DNA of 6,144 bases from an uncultured Clostridia bacterium (GCA_947626155.1 CANQRC010000048.1:1-6144), one strand, 5' to 3'; positions 1 to 5,332 are shown, counted from the first letter of the stretch. Notes: a model not told the origin generated them from the letters alone. Made by a program: numbers and translations.

Positions 1-2
1 TA

Positions 3-503
3 AACAACTTGCTGCCAAACGACGTAAAAGTCACAAAAGTTGGAGCGGCAGACGAGGCATTTCACGCAAGATTTTCCGCCAAGAGAAAAACATATGAATA
101 TGTTGTGCAAGTGGGCGGCGACAGGCCGGCGCTGAAGAGTGATTTTTTGGCGTTTTATCTTTTTGAGGTGGACCTTTCAAAAATGCAAGAGGCGGCAAAA
201 ATTTTGATTGGAAAACACAATTTCAAGGGCTTTTGCAGCGCTGACACCTCGGCAAAAGATTTTGTGAGAGAGATTTTTGACATAAAAATAACAAAAAAAG
301 GCAGAATTTTCACCTTTTTTGTGACAGGAAACGGATTTTTGTATAATATGGTCAGGATTATTGTTGGCACGCTTTTGGATTGTGGACGCGGCAAAATTTC
401 GCTTGAAAAAATTGCCCTTGCGCTTGAAAATGGAGACCGCGCTCTTGTTGGAAAAACCATGCCTGCCTGCGGGCTTTATCTTAAAAAAGTGGAATATATT
501 TAA
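3..503 (+). CDS. truA: tRNA pseudouridine(38-40) synthase TruA, C-terminal part (5' end outside window)
   Basis: TruA converts uridines 38-40 in the anticodon arm of many tRNAs to pseudouridine in the cytoplasm. The reading frame is open from the window edge, so the start and roughly the first 80 residues, including the catalytic aspartate region, are not visible; 166 residues are. The visible part begins with NNLLPNDVKV, followed by FHARFSAKRKTYEYVV, the conserved segment after the active-site half of the fold. Near the end, NMVRIIVGTLLDCGRGK and ACGLYLKKVEY match the family's C-terminal signatures (MVR-x-IVGTLL-x-x-GxG and GLYL-x-x-V-x-Y). A TTG at position 9 could be mistaken for a start, but the homology runs straight through it. 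The TAA stop interlocks with the stop of the converging ytxC-like gene, leaving no room for a terminator between them. Identification is secure; family-wide substrate range is established knowledge. Confidence 0.95.
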   Translation, partial: NNLLPNDVKVTKVGAADEAFHARFSAKRKTYEYVVQVGGDRPALKSDFLAFYLFEVDLSKMQEAAKILIGKHNFKGFCSADTSAKDFVREIFDIKITKKGRIFTFFVTGNGFLYNMVRIIVGTLLDCGRGKISLEKIALALENGDRALVGKTMPACGLYLKKVEYI

Positions 504-1276
504 ACAAAATTGCCCTGCGTTGGATGTAATTTTTCAATGGATTTATTGTAACTTATGTTTACTCTCTCTTCAAAAATCTTGGAAAGAAGCGCGGCGGTGT
601 TGTCGCTGTCGTTCCTGCAAAAGAGATTTATCTTTTTTGGCGAAAGTTCAATCAGCGAAGAGATAAGCCCCTCTTGTGAGAGGTTTTCATTTGGCACGTC
701 GTCATTGTTTGGGCTGATAAAATAGCCGTTGTCCTCCTCAAAAACATTTATTTCGTCCTCGCAAACTTCCAAATTATCAATCAAAAATTTTAAAAGGTCA
801 AAAAAGGCGTCGGAAGAGACAAGATAGTCGCTGTTTTCGTTTGCAAGAGACACAAGTTCCAGCCACTTGTCGCGCAGAGCTTTAAGTTTGAAATAATAAA
901 AACTGTCAAGGTGGAGGTTCTTGTCCAAATCCAGGTTCTTACTTATTATATAGAAGTCAGTTTCCTTGTCAAAGTTTATGAGGGCTTTTTTAAACGCCGT
1001 CAGGCTCACCGTTTCGTGAAGAGGAAGATGTAAATTTTCTGTCAAAAAGCGTTCTTTATAAAAATTTGAAATAACTTTTATTATGCACCTTTCAAGCATC
1101 ATGCTTGCGCGCTCTTCCTCCGAGACGGGGCAGCCAAAAACAATATAAAAATTGTCACACTCCTCATAACAGGTGACAACGGCATCAAACTCTTCTGCGT
1201 GAGATTTAAGCGTTTGATAGATGAATTTTGCTATGTCAAGATTTTTTCCGCTGACAGAGATTGAAAGTTCCCACAT
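500..1276 (-). CDS. ytxC: YtxC-like sporulation-family protein of unknown function
   Basis: A 258-residue soluble protein with no signal peptide or membrane segment. I assign it to the YtxC family from its layout: a variable N-terminal alpha/beta half; a middle helical stretch DSFYYFKLKALRDKWLELV (about 124-142); DAFFDLLKFLIDNLE (156-170); and a C-terminal signature with ISSLIELSPKKINLF (205-219) followed by IFEERV (234-239). In the family this C-terminal part typically reads like a DLLISALITLAP-x-x-I block followed by IF-x-x-RV. As I recall the family often ends in a cysteine cluster; none is seen here, where the end is short and polar. YtxC is tied to sporulation in Bacillus, where its gene lies next to thrS; its biochemical role is unknown. 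Here it is near thrS but on the opposite strand, with the lipoprotein gene between. The ATG start is supported by a TAAGGAG ribosome binding site at 1282-1288 (minus strand), five bases upstream. The family call is recognition by eye, so moderate. Confidence 0.72.
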   Translation of the reverse strand: MWELSISVSGKNLDIAKFIYQTLKSHAEEFDAVVTCYEECDNFYIVFGCPVSEEERASMMLERCIIKVISNFYKERFLTENLHLPLHETVSLTAFKKALINFDKETDFYIISKNLDLDKNLHLDSFYYFKLKALRDKWLELVSLANENSDYLVSSDAFFDLLKFLIDNLEVCEDEINVFEEDNGYFISPNNDDVPNENLSQEGLISSLIELSPKKINLFCRNDSDNTAALLSKIFEERVNISYNKSIEKLHPTQGNFV

Positions 1277-1295
1277 AAAAACTCCTTACCCAACT

Positions 1296-1325
1296 ATTTT
1301 ATGCAAGCACTTCAAAAATACTCAA
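1296..1325 (-). promoter_or_regulatory. Possible sigma-A promoter for the ytxC-like gene
   Basis: Read on the minus strand, a TTGAGT -35 box (1320-1325) and a TAAAAT -10 box (1296-1301) are separated by 18 bases. Transcription would begin close to the ribosome binding site, giving a short leader. The region is AT-rich and other pairings are possible. No sporulation-sigma consensus was obvious. Confidence 0.4.
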
Positions 1326-1361
1326 AAAATTATTTTTATTTTTGTCATTTGCCGTTTTTGT

Positions 1362-1389
1362 TTGACTTTTTTTGGCTTTTTAAGATAAT
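1362..1389 (+). promoter_or_regulatory. Predicted sigma-A promoter for the lipoprotein gene
   Basis: TTGACT (-35, 1362-1367) and GATAAT (-10, 1384-1389) are separated by 16 bases. The expected start of transcription is near 1396, so the leader before the ATG at 1418 would be only about 20 bases. The nearest purine-rich ribosome binding site, AAGAGGG at 1398-1404, is about 13 bases from the ATG, rather far, which suggests modest translation. It lies back to back with the proposed ytxC promoter. Confidence 0.6.
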
Positions 1390-1417
1390 ATATTTCCAAG
1401 AGGGAAAAATAAGATAA

Positions 1418-2299
1418 ATGAAAAAGAAAATTTGCTTTTTACTTTTGTTTTGTTTGGTTTTGCCGGTTGTGGCATTCTTTGGATGCGGCGCCACAAATTA
1501 TTATACTTTTTCCTATCGCACTTCCGGTGACGGAAAATGCGTTGGAGGCGGCTTTTCAAACTACACTTGCTCTGGCACTTTCGCCGAGGGCTCAACGGTC
1601 ACACTGACTGCCACTCCAAATAAGGGAGAACAGTTTTTGGGTTGGGTTTACAGAAAAACAAACCTTATTGTTGACGGAAAAGACGGCTACAGCATAAACA
1701 TAAATGAAAATGGGGAGGGCGTGCTTCAATTTGCGTCAGCCCAATCTCGCGAGGGGCAATACACGGCAGTTTTCTCTTCGACAGACGCCATCACAGGCGA
1801 AAAACTTGTGGATTATGTACAACTTAAAACGTTCGCGTTTGAAAAACTCAACGGGGTAGATGTTGTTCCAGTCGCCGGAGCTTTGTTCAATCTAAAAACC
1901 ATGGATGTTTCTCAGGGCTCTGCCACACCACCATCCAAAGAGTATTCATTTAATCTTGGCGAGGGGCTTGATGTTGAGGCAGGAACGATCTACAATGTGG
2001 CTGATTATTCCGACGCAAGCAAGGTTTTGCTTTTGACTTCTGAAAGTGACGAAAGCCAAGCGCCAAAACGCGTGAGTTCCAACATGAGAATTGGAGACTC
2101 GCTCTACAATTTGGATGCAACAATCATGTATGCGAGAACGAATTCAAATAATGTCACTTATGTTGACGGCGAATATCAGGTTAGACTTTCTTTTAAATAT
2201 AATGAAGAGGACTATAATCTTGTTTTAACTTACAATATTTTGTCGCAAGAAGAGAAGGCTGAAGAAGAAATTCCTCAAGAAGATTTGGAAAACGCTTGA
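1418..2299 (+). CDS. Predicted surface lipoprotein with an InlB/Flg_new-type repeat domain
   Basis: A 293-residue secreted protein of unknown function. The N-terminus MKKKICFLLLFCLVL is a charged start plus hydrophobic core ending in FFGC, an acceptable but not ideal lipobox with Cys23 as the lipidated residue, so it is probably anchored to the outer face of the membrane. Residues about 45-120 resemble one copy of the bacterial beta-rich repeat found in Listeria internalin-B-like and many gut Firmicute surface proteins: GTFAEGSTVTLTATPNKGE, then FLGW, then an ending near GQYTAVF. Cys41 and Cys51 could form a disulfide. Residues about 125-278 form a second region I do not recognise, predicted beta-rich, followed by a short acidic tail (EEKAEEEIPQEDLE). 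It appears monocistronic: it has its own promoter, and no hairpin terminator precedes the thrS promoter, whose -35 box overlaps this stop codon. The repeat-domain call is by eye; ligand or role cannot be inferred. Confidence 0.8.
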   Translation: MKKKICFLLLFCLVLPVVAFFGCGATNYYTFSYRTSGDGKCVGGGFSNYTCSGTFAEGSTVTLTATPNKGEQFLGWVYRKTNLIVDGKDGYSININENGEGVLQFASAQSREGQYTAVFSSTDAITGEKLVDYVQLKTFAFEKLNGVDVVPVAGALFNLKTMDVSQGSATPPSKEYSFNLGEGLDVEAGTIYNVADYSDASKVLLLTSESDESQAPKRVSSNMRIGDSLYNLDATIMYARTNSNNVTYVDGEYQVRLSFKYNEEDYNLVLTYNILSQEEKAEEEIPQEDLENA

Positions 2300-2324
2300 C
2301 AAACAACTTTTGATGTTGTAAACT
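2296..2324 (+). promoter_or_regulatory. Predicted sigma-A promoter of the thrS T-box leader
   Basis: A perfect TTGACA -35 box (2296-2301) and a TAAACT -10 box (2319-2324) with the optimal 17-base spacing. The TGA stop codon of the upstream lipoprotein gene lies inside the -35 box. The predicted transcription start near 2331 coincides with the first bases of the T-box stem I, which supports the assignment. Confidence 0.8.
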
Positions 2325-2330
2325 TAATGT

Positions 2331-2534
2331 GTAATTTGAAAGACAAGTAGCGGCTTGGAAGTGTTCAGAGAAGGGTTGGCTGGTGAAAAACCCAAACGGA
2401 AAAGCTTTGCAAAACCACTTTCGCAAAAATAATTACGCTTTAAAGAGTGGCGAAAATTTGCTTTTTTTCGCAATTAAGGTGGAACCGCGGTTTGTTAAAT
2501 CGTCCTTAAAACAGAAGATGTTTTAAGGATTTTT
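2331..2534 (+). promoter_or_regulatory. T-box riboswitch (tRNA-Thr-sensing) controlling thrS
   Basis: The T-box core TGGAACCGCGG is at 2480-2490, preceded by AAGG (2476-2479). These can pair with CGTCCTT (2501-2507) to form the antiterminator with the seven-base bulge UGGAACC. Stem I is visible: GAAAG (2338-2342) pairs with CTTTC (2418-2422). An AGTA loop-E motif lies at 2346-2349. The distal AGAGA bulge (2367-2371) and the GGCTGGTGA apical loop (2378-2386) are present, the latter closed by GGGTT/AACCC. Opposite AGTA, the specifier position reads ACC (2414-2416) followed by A2417: a threonine codon, expected to pair with a GGU anticodon. A stem III hairpin (GCGAAAA/TTTTCGC, 2450-2456 with 2465-2471) precedes the T-box. 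UGGA in the bulge would pair with a tRNA ending UCCA, that is with U as discriminator base. By established T-box logic, uncharged tRNA-Thr binding stabilises the antiterminator and turns thrS on. Confidence 0.95.
2503..2534 (+). terminator. T-box intrinsic terminator (attenuator)
   Basis: An 11-bp perfect stem (TCCTTAAAACA, 2503-2513, with its complement at 2519-2529) around a GAAGA loop is followed by a run of five T (2530-2534). Its left arm shares CCTT with the antiterminator, so the two structures exclude each other. With no other terminator visible after the lipoprotein gene, it may also end lipoprotein transcripts. Confidence 0.9.
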
Positions 2535-2539
2535 CTTAC

Positions 2540-2569
2540 TTACTTTTCTTTTGGAGAAAAGAAAAGTAA
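2540..2569. repeat. Perfect hairpin with GGAG loop, copy 1
   Basis: A perfect 13-bp inverted repeat (TTACTTTTCTTTT at 2540-2552 and its complement at 2557-2569) encloses the tetraloop GGAG. The whole 30-base core recurs without change at 5255-5284. It lacks a T-run on either side, so it is unlikely to be an ordinary terminator. It begins six bases after the T-box terminator. Nature unknown; dispersed intergenic repeat is the simplest reading. Confidence 0.85.
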
Positions 2570-2638
2570 CAGCCCGTGGCTGGTTCTAGGCTTCGCAATA
2601 ACAGGCGTTGGTGTAATGCTAAACATCTAGTTAAGTGG
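2570..2638. other. Non-coding spacer between hairpin and inverted element
   Basis: No gene is seen here. It contains GCTTCGCAAT (2590-2599) followed by ACAGGCGTTGG (2601-2611). The first string recurs in the same orientation, and the second in inverted orientation (CCAACGCCTGT, 5356-5366), inside the second inverted element, so this spacer is probably also repeat-derived. It is transcribed as part of the thrS leader. Confidence 0.5.
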
Positions 2639-2749
2639 TTGAGATCCTTCGGCAAGCCTCAGGATGACAACAAGGGGCGGTTGAAAAGAAAGTGAGCATC
2701 CTTCTCGCTGTCATTCTGACCGGAGCGAAGCGGAGTGGAAGAATCTCAA
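2639..2749. repeat. REP/MITE-like inverted element, copy A
   Basis: About 111 bp bounded by TTGAGATCCTTC (2639-2650) and GAAGAATCTCAA (2738-2749), inverted repeats matching at 11 of 12 positions. Internal arms also match imperfectly: TCAGGATGACA (2660-2669 region) and TGTCATTCTGA (2709-2719). The element is thus two inverted units, each running from a GAGAT-C/T-CTTC end to an AGAATGACA-like end. The right unit, with GGAGCGAAGCGGAGTGGAAG, closely parallels GGAGCGTAGCGGAATGAAG in copy B. It has no coding capacity and no clear target-site duplication. It lies in the thrS leader and ends 11 bases before the thrS ribosome binding site. Confidence 0.8.
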
Positions 2750-2760
2750 AAATCAAAAAA

Positions 2761-2766
2761 AAGGAG
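2761..2766 (+). promoter_or_regulatory. thrS ribosome binding site (decides the start)
   Basis: AAGGAG seven bases before ATG 2774 fixes the thrS start. An in-frame GTG at 2735 lies inside the repeat element and has no ribosome binding site; starting there would only add 13 mostly basic residues that resemble nothing in the family. Confidence 0.9.
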
Positions 2767-2773
2767 AAGAAAA

Positions 2774-4507
2774 ATGAAAGACAAAAACGACAAATTATAC
2801 ATGGCAAGGCACAGCATGGCGCACATTTTGGCAAAGGCGCTTATGCAGCTTTATCCAAGCACAAAACTGACAATTGGTCCTGCAATTGACGACGGCTTTT
2901 ATTATGACATAGACCTCGACGAGCCTCTTACGCCAGACAAATTTGACGCCATAGAGAAAAAGATGAAAGAAATCATTGCAAAAGGAGAGCCTTTTGTTAA
3001 AAAGGTTGTGTCAAAAAAGGAGGCATTGGCACTTTTTAAAAACAACCCATACAAAACTGAGATTATAAACGAACTGCCAGACGGCGAGGAGATTTCAATC
3101 TACTACACGGGCGACGACTTTTTTGACCTTTGCAGCGGGCCTCATGTTGAGAGCAGCAAAAACCTGCAAAATTTTGCGTTTAAAATTCACGCGGTAAACG
3201 GCGCTTATTGGCGCGGAAACGAGAAAAACAAGATGCTTCAACGCGTTTACGCATATGCTTTTGCTGACAAAAAACAACTTTCCGAGCATATCACCATGCT
3301 TGAAGAGGCGAAAAAGCGCGACAACCGCAAACTTGGCAAGGAACTTGGCTTGTTTATGATTTCGCCTGAAGGGCCCGGCTTTCCATTCTATCTTCCAAAC
3401 GGAATGGTTGTGAGGAATTTGCTTATTGATTTTTGGAGAGAAATTCACAGGAAGGCAGGTTATAAAGAAATTATGACGCCAATCATGCTCTCGCGCCACC
3501 TCTGGGAGACTTCGGGGCATTGGGACCACTACAAAGAAAATATGTACACAACAAAAATTGATGATGTTGATTTTGCCATCAAGCCTATGAATTGCCCAGG
3601 CGGAGTTTTGGTTTATAAAAGCGAACCTCACTCTTACAGAGATTTGCCGCTTCGTCTTGGCGAACTTGGACTTGTTCACAGGCACGAAAAATCTGGCGAG
3701 CTTGGCGGGCTTATGCGCGTGAGGTGTTTCACTCAGGATGATGCACACATTTTTATGACTCAAAATCAAATTAAGGATGAAATAAAAAATGTTGTTGCGC
3801 TTATTGACAGTGTTTATAAGGTTTTCAACTTAAAATATCATGTTGAACTTTCAACTCGTCCAGAAAACAGCATTGGAAGTGACGAAGATTGGGAAAATGC
3901 AACCGAGGCGCTTAGAAACGCTCTTGACGAACTGAAACTAGACTATGTTGTCAACGAGGGCGACGGGGCGTTCTATGGACCAAAAATTGACTTCCACCTG
4001 ACTGATGCAATTGGAAGAACTTGGCAGTGTGGAACTATTCAACTTGACTTCCAACTTCCACAGCGCTTTGAACTTGAATATGTTGGCGAAGACGGCGAAA
4101 AACACAGACCAATCATGATTCACCGCGTTATTTATGGCGCAATTGACAGGTTTATGGGGATTTTGATTGAGCATTTTGCCGGGGCGTTTCCACTTTGGCT
4201 TGCGCCGGTTCAGGTTAAGGTGCTTTCGCTCACTGACCGAAACAACGCCTATGCCAAGAAGGTTTATGACAAACTTTTTGAGGATGGTTTCCGCGTTGAA
4301 CTTGACGACAGAAACGAGAAAGTTGGCTACAAAATTCGTGAGGCCTCTTCCATGAAAATTCCTTATCTTATCATTGTTGGCGACGAGGAGGAAAAGAGCG
4401 GCACAATTTCAATTCGTGGGCGTGGATTCGAGAACAAGAGCGGGCTTTTGCTCTCAGATTTTGAAACTCGCCTTCAAAATGAAGTAAATTCGAAAAAAAT
4501 CAACTAA
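2774..4507 (+). CDS. thrS: Threonyl-tRNA synthetase lacking the TGS domain
   Basis: Charges tRNA-Thr with threonine in the cytoplasm. The 577-residue product begins directly at the editing domain: His13 and His17 (HSMAH) and Cys120/His124 (DLCSGPH) are the four expected editing-site residues for removing mischarged serine. The class II catalytic core follows: motif 1 around GYKEIMTPIMLS (229-240), motif 2 RVRCFTQDDAHIF (315-327) and motif 3 near HRVIYGAIDRFMG (450-462). The zinc ligands are Cys274 (MNCPGG), His325 (DDAHIF) and His450 (MIHRV). An anticodon-binding domain runs from about 476 to 570. Compared with the usual length of about 635-645 residues, roughly 60 N-terminal residues, the TGS domain, are absent; the offset is already present at the zinc cysteine (Cys334 in E. 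coli, 274 here). Shorter ThrRS forms of this kind occur in some Firmicutes, so it is probably functional. It is controlled by the upstream T-box. No terminator hairpin is visible directly after it. Confidence 0.97.
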   Translation: MKDKNDKLYMARHSMAHILAKALMQLYPSTKLTIGPAIDDGFYYDIDLDEPLTPDKFDAIEKKMKEIIAKGEPFVKKVVSKKEALALFKNNPYKTEIINELPDGEEISIYYTGDDFFDLCSGPHVESSKNLQNFAFKIHAVNGAYWRGNEKNKMLQRVYAYAFADKKQLSEHITMLEEAKKRDNRKLGKELGLFMISPEGPGFPFYLPNGMVVRNLLIDFWREIHRKAGYKEIMTPIMLSRHLWETSGHWDHYKENMYTTKIDDVDFAIKPMNCPGGVLVYKSEPHSYRDLPLRLGELGLVHRHEKSGELGGLMRVRCFTQDDAHIFMTQNQIKDEIKNVVALIDSVYKVFNLKYHVELSTRPENSIGSDEDWENATEALRNALDELKLDYVVNEGDGAFYGPKIDFHLTDAIGRTWQCGTIQLDFQLPQRFELEYVGEDGEKHRPIMIHRVIYGAIDRFMGILIEHFAGAFPLWLAPVQVKVLSLTDRNNAYAKKVYDKLFEDGFRVELDDRNEKVGYKIREASSMKIPYLIIVGDEEEKSGTISIRGRGFENKSGLLLSDFETRLQNEVNSKKIN

Positions 4508-4521
4508 ATTCGACTTTTATC

Positions 4522-4550
4522 TTGAAAAATTGTTTTGAATATGCTAAAAT
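4522..4550 (+). promoter_or_regulatory. Predicted promoter for the small ORF and yajC
   Basis: TTGAAA (-35, 4522-4527) and TAAAAT (-10, 4545-4550) are 17 bases apart, with an extended -10 TGC just before the -10 box. The predicted start near 4557 lies about 25 bases before the small ORF. This would make the small ORF the first cistron of a yajC transcript separate from thrS. Confidence 0.75.
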
Positions 4551-4582
4551 TTGTGTTAGTATGATAAAAGGAGTAACCTATT

Positions 4583-4657
4583 ATGGGATTTAACGAATTG
4601 GTTTTGCCTCTTGGCGTAATCTTCATGATTTTGTTTTCCTGCTTCTATTTGAAATAG
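4583..4657 (+). CDS. Small membrane peptide ORF (24 residues), unrecognised
   Basis: The ATG at 4583 opens a 24-codon frame, MGFNELVLPLGVIFMILFSC then FYLK, ending in TAG. After a short polar start it is almost entirely hydrophobic from about Leu6 to Leu23 and ends in lysine, as expected for a single membrane-spanning peptide. Supporting evidence is strong for so short a frame: an AAAAGGAG ribosome binding site at 4566-4573, nine bases upstream; a good promoter just before it; and a 22-base gap to yajC, which has its own ribosome binding site. Placement ahead of yajC suggests, by inference only, a membrane or Sec-related role. Alternatives are a leader peptide that tunes yajC translation, or a chance frame. 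I do not recognise a family. Confidence 0.62.
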   Translation: MGFNELVLPLGVIFMILFSCFYLK

Positions 4658-4679
4658 AGCAATTTTAAAAGGAGAGAAT

Positions 4680-5180
4680 ATGAACAATCAAATAATCAAC
4701 TATGTTTTAATTGCAGTTGTGGTGCTTCTTCTTATTGCAATGCCAATTATGATGAACCGCAGAAACAAAAAAGAAAGCGAAAAATTGCAAGAACAAACAA
4801 ATTCGCTTAAAGTGGGCGACAAGGTTCTTACAACAAGCGGGGTGTATGGAACAATCACCGAAATCAAGTTTGACGACAGCAAAAAAGCGGTCGTGCTTGA
4901 AACTGGCGGAAAGACAAAAAGCTATATGACTGTTGACGCCTACGCAATTTACACCGTTTTCAAAAGTGACGCGGAACTTGCAAGAGAGGCCGCTGAAAAA
5001 GAGCGCTTAGAAAAAGAAAAGGCAGAACAAGAGGCGCTTGCTCTTGAAGAAAAGAAAGCCGAAAAGCAGGCTAAAAAGAAAGAAAAAGAAGAGGTTGTCA
5101 GCGAGGTTGAAGTTGTTGAAGAAAAACCTCAGCAACCACAAGCGCAACCTAAAAAAACAAGAAAAACAACAAAAAAATAA
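4680..5180 (+). CDS. yajC: Preprotein translocase subunit YajC with long charged C-terminal tail
   Basis: YajC is a small inner-membrane protein associated with SecDF and the Sec translocon. The 166-residue product has one N-terminal membrane segment (about residues 7-25, INYVLIAVVVLLLIAMPIMM), a basic stretch (NRRNKK), and the conserved cytoplasmic core LKVGDKVLTTSGVYGTITEI (43-62), followed by a beta-rich segment to about residue 95. Typical family members are about 85-115 residues. Here a tail from about 97 to 166 is added: a Glu/Lys/Ala-rich stretch likely to be helical or coiled coil (AREAAEKERLEKEKAEQEAL and on), then QPQAQPKK and a lysine/threonine end. The ATG has an AAAAGGAG site (4667-4674) five bases upstream. 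It follows the 24-residue ORF on the same strand and is closed by the terminator at 5192-5220. Confidence 0.93.
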   Translation: MNNQIINYVLIAVVVLLLIAMPIMMNRRNKKESEKLQEQTNSLKVGDKVLTTSGVYGTITEIKFDDSKKAVVLETGGKTKSYMTVDAYAIYTVFKSDAELAREAAEKERLEKEKAEQEALALEEKKAEKQAKKKEKEEVVSEVEVVEEKPQQPQAQPKKTRKTTKK

Positions 5181-5191
5181 GAAAAAAATCA

Positions 5192-5220
5192 AAAAAAAGA
5201 CCAATTTTTGGTCTTTTTTT
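5192..5220. terminator. Intrinsic terminator after yajC, probably bidirectional
   Basis: A 13-bp perfect stem (AAAAAAAGACCAA, 5192-5204, with its complement at 5208-5220) closed by a TTT loop. The T-run follows the GC core on the plus strand, and the matching A-run gives a U-run on the minus strand, so it could also stop transcription coming from the converging HTH gene. Confidence 0.9.
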
Positions 5221-5253
5221 ATTTTTTTGTTTTTTAATTTATTTTATTTTTCC

Positions 5254-5285
5254 CTTACTTTTCTTTTGGAGAAAAGAAAAGTAAG
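5254..5285. repeat. Perfect hairpin with GGAG loop, copy 2
   Basis: A 14-bp perfect inverted repeat (CTTACTTTTCTTTT, 5254-5267, and its complement 5272-5285) with a GGAG loop. The inner 30 bases are identical to copy 1 at 2540-2569. As there, it follows an intrinsic terminator and precedes an inverted element. The bases between this hairpin and that element (5286-5332) hold no gene; CCTTATTAAGG at 5306-5316 is a small self-complementary string. Confidence 0.85.
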
Positions 5286-5332
5286 CAAAAGAAAATCAAT
5301 GACATCCTTATTAAGGGTGGGCAAGTAAAACA

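Noticed and set aside
2193..2426. Minus-strand frame over the lipoprotein end and T-box stem I
   Set aside because: It overlaps a structured RNA and a coding gene, with no ribosome binding site or recognisable sequence.
2735..2773. GTG start for thrS 13 codons upstream
   Set aside because: It lies in the repeat element, has no ribosome binding site, and adds an unconserved basic stretch; ATG 2774 has AAGGAG at seven bases.
2631..2834. Minus-strand frame across element A and the thrS start
   Set aside because: It consists of repeat DNA plus antisense thrS and has no start signals.
3095..3769. A 224-residue open frame on the minus strand inside thrS
   Set aside because: It is antisense to strongly conserved ThrRS sequence, shows no domain, and looks like the frame mirror of a codon-biased gene.
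5254..5285. Second terminator for yajC
   Set aside because: The stem is perfect but AT-rich and lacks a following T-run; the true terminator is at 5192-5220, and the identical copy elsewhere marks this as a repeat.
5007..5328. Frames on both strands over the yajC tail and terminator rich in Lys or Phe
   Set aside because: They are low-complexity shadows of the A-rich yajC tail and run through a strong terminator and the hairpin repeat.
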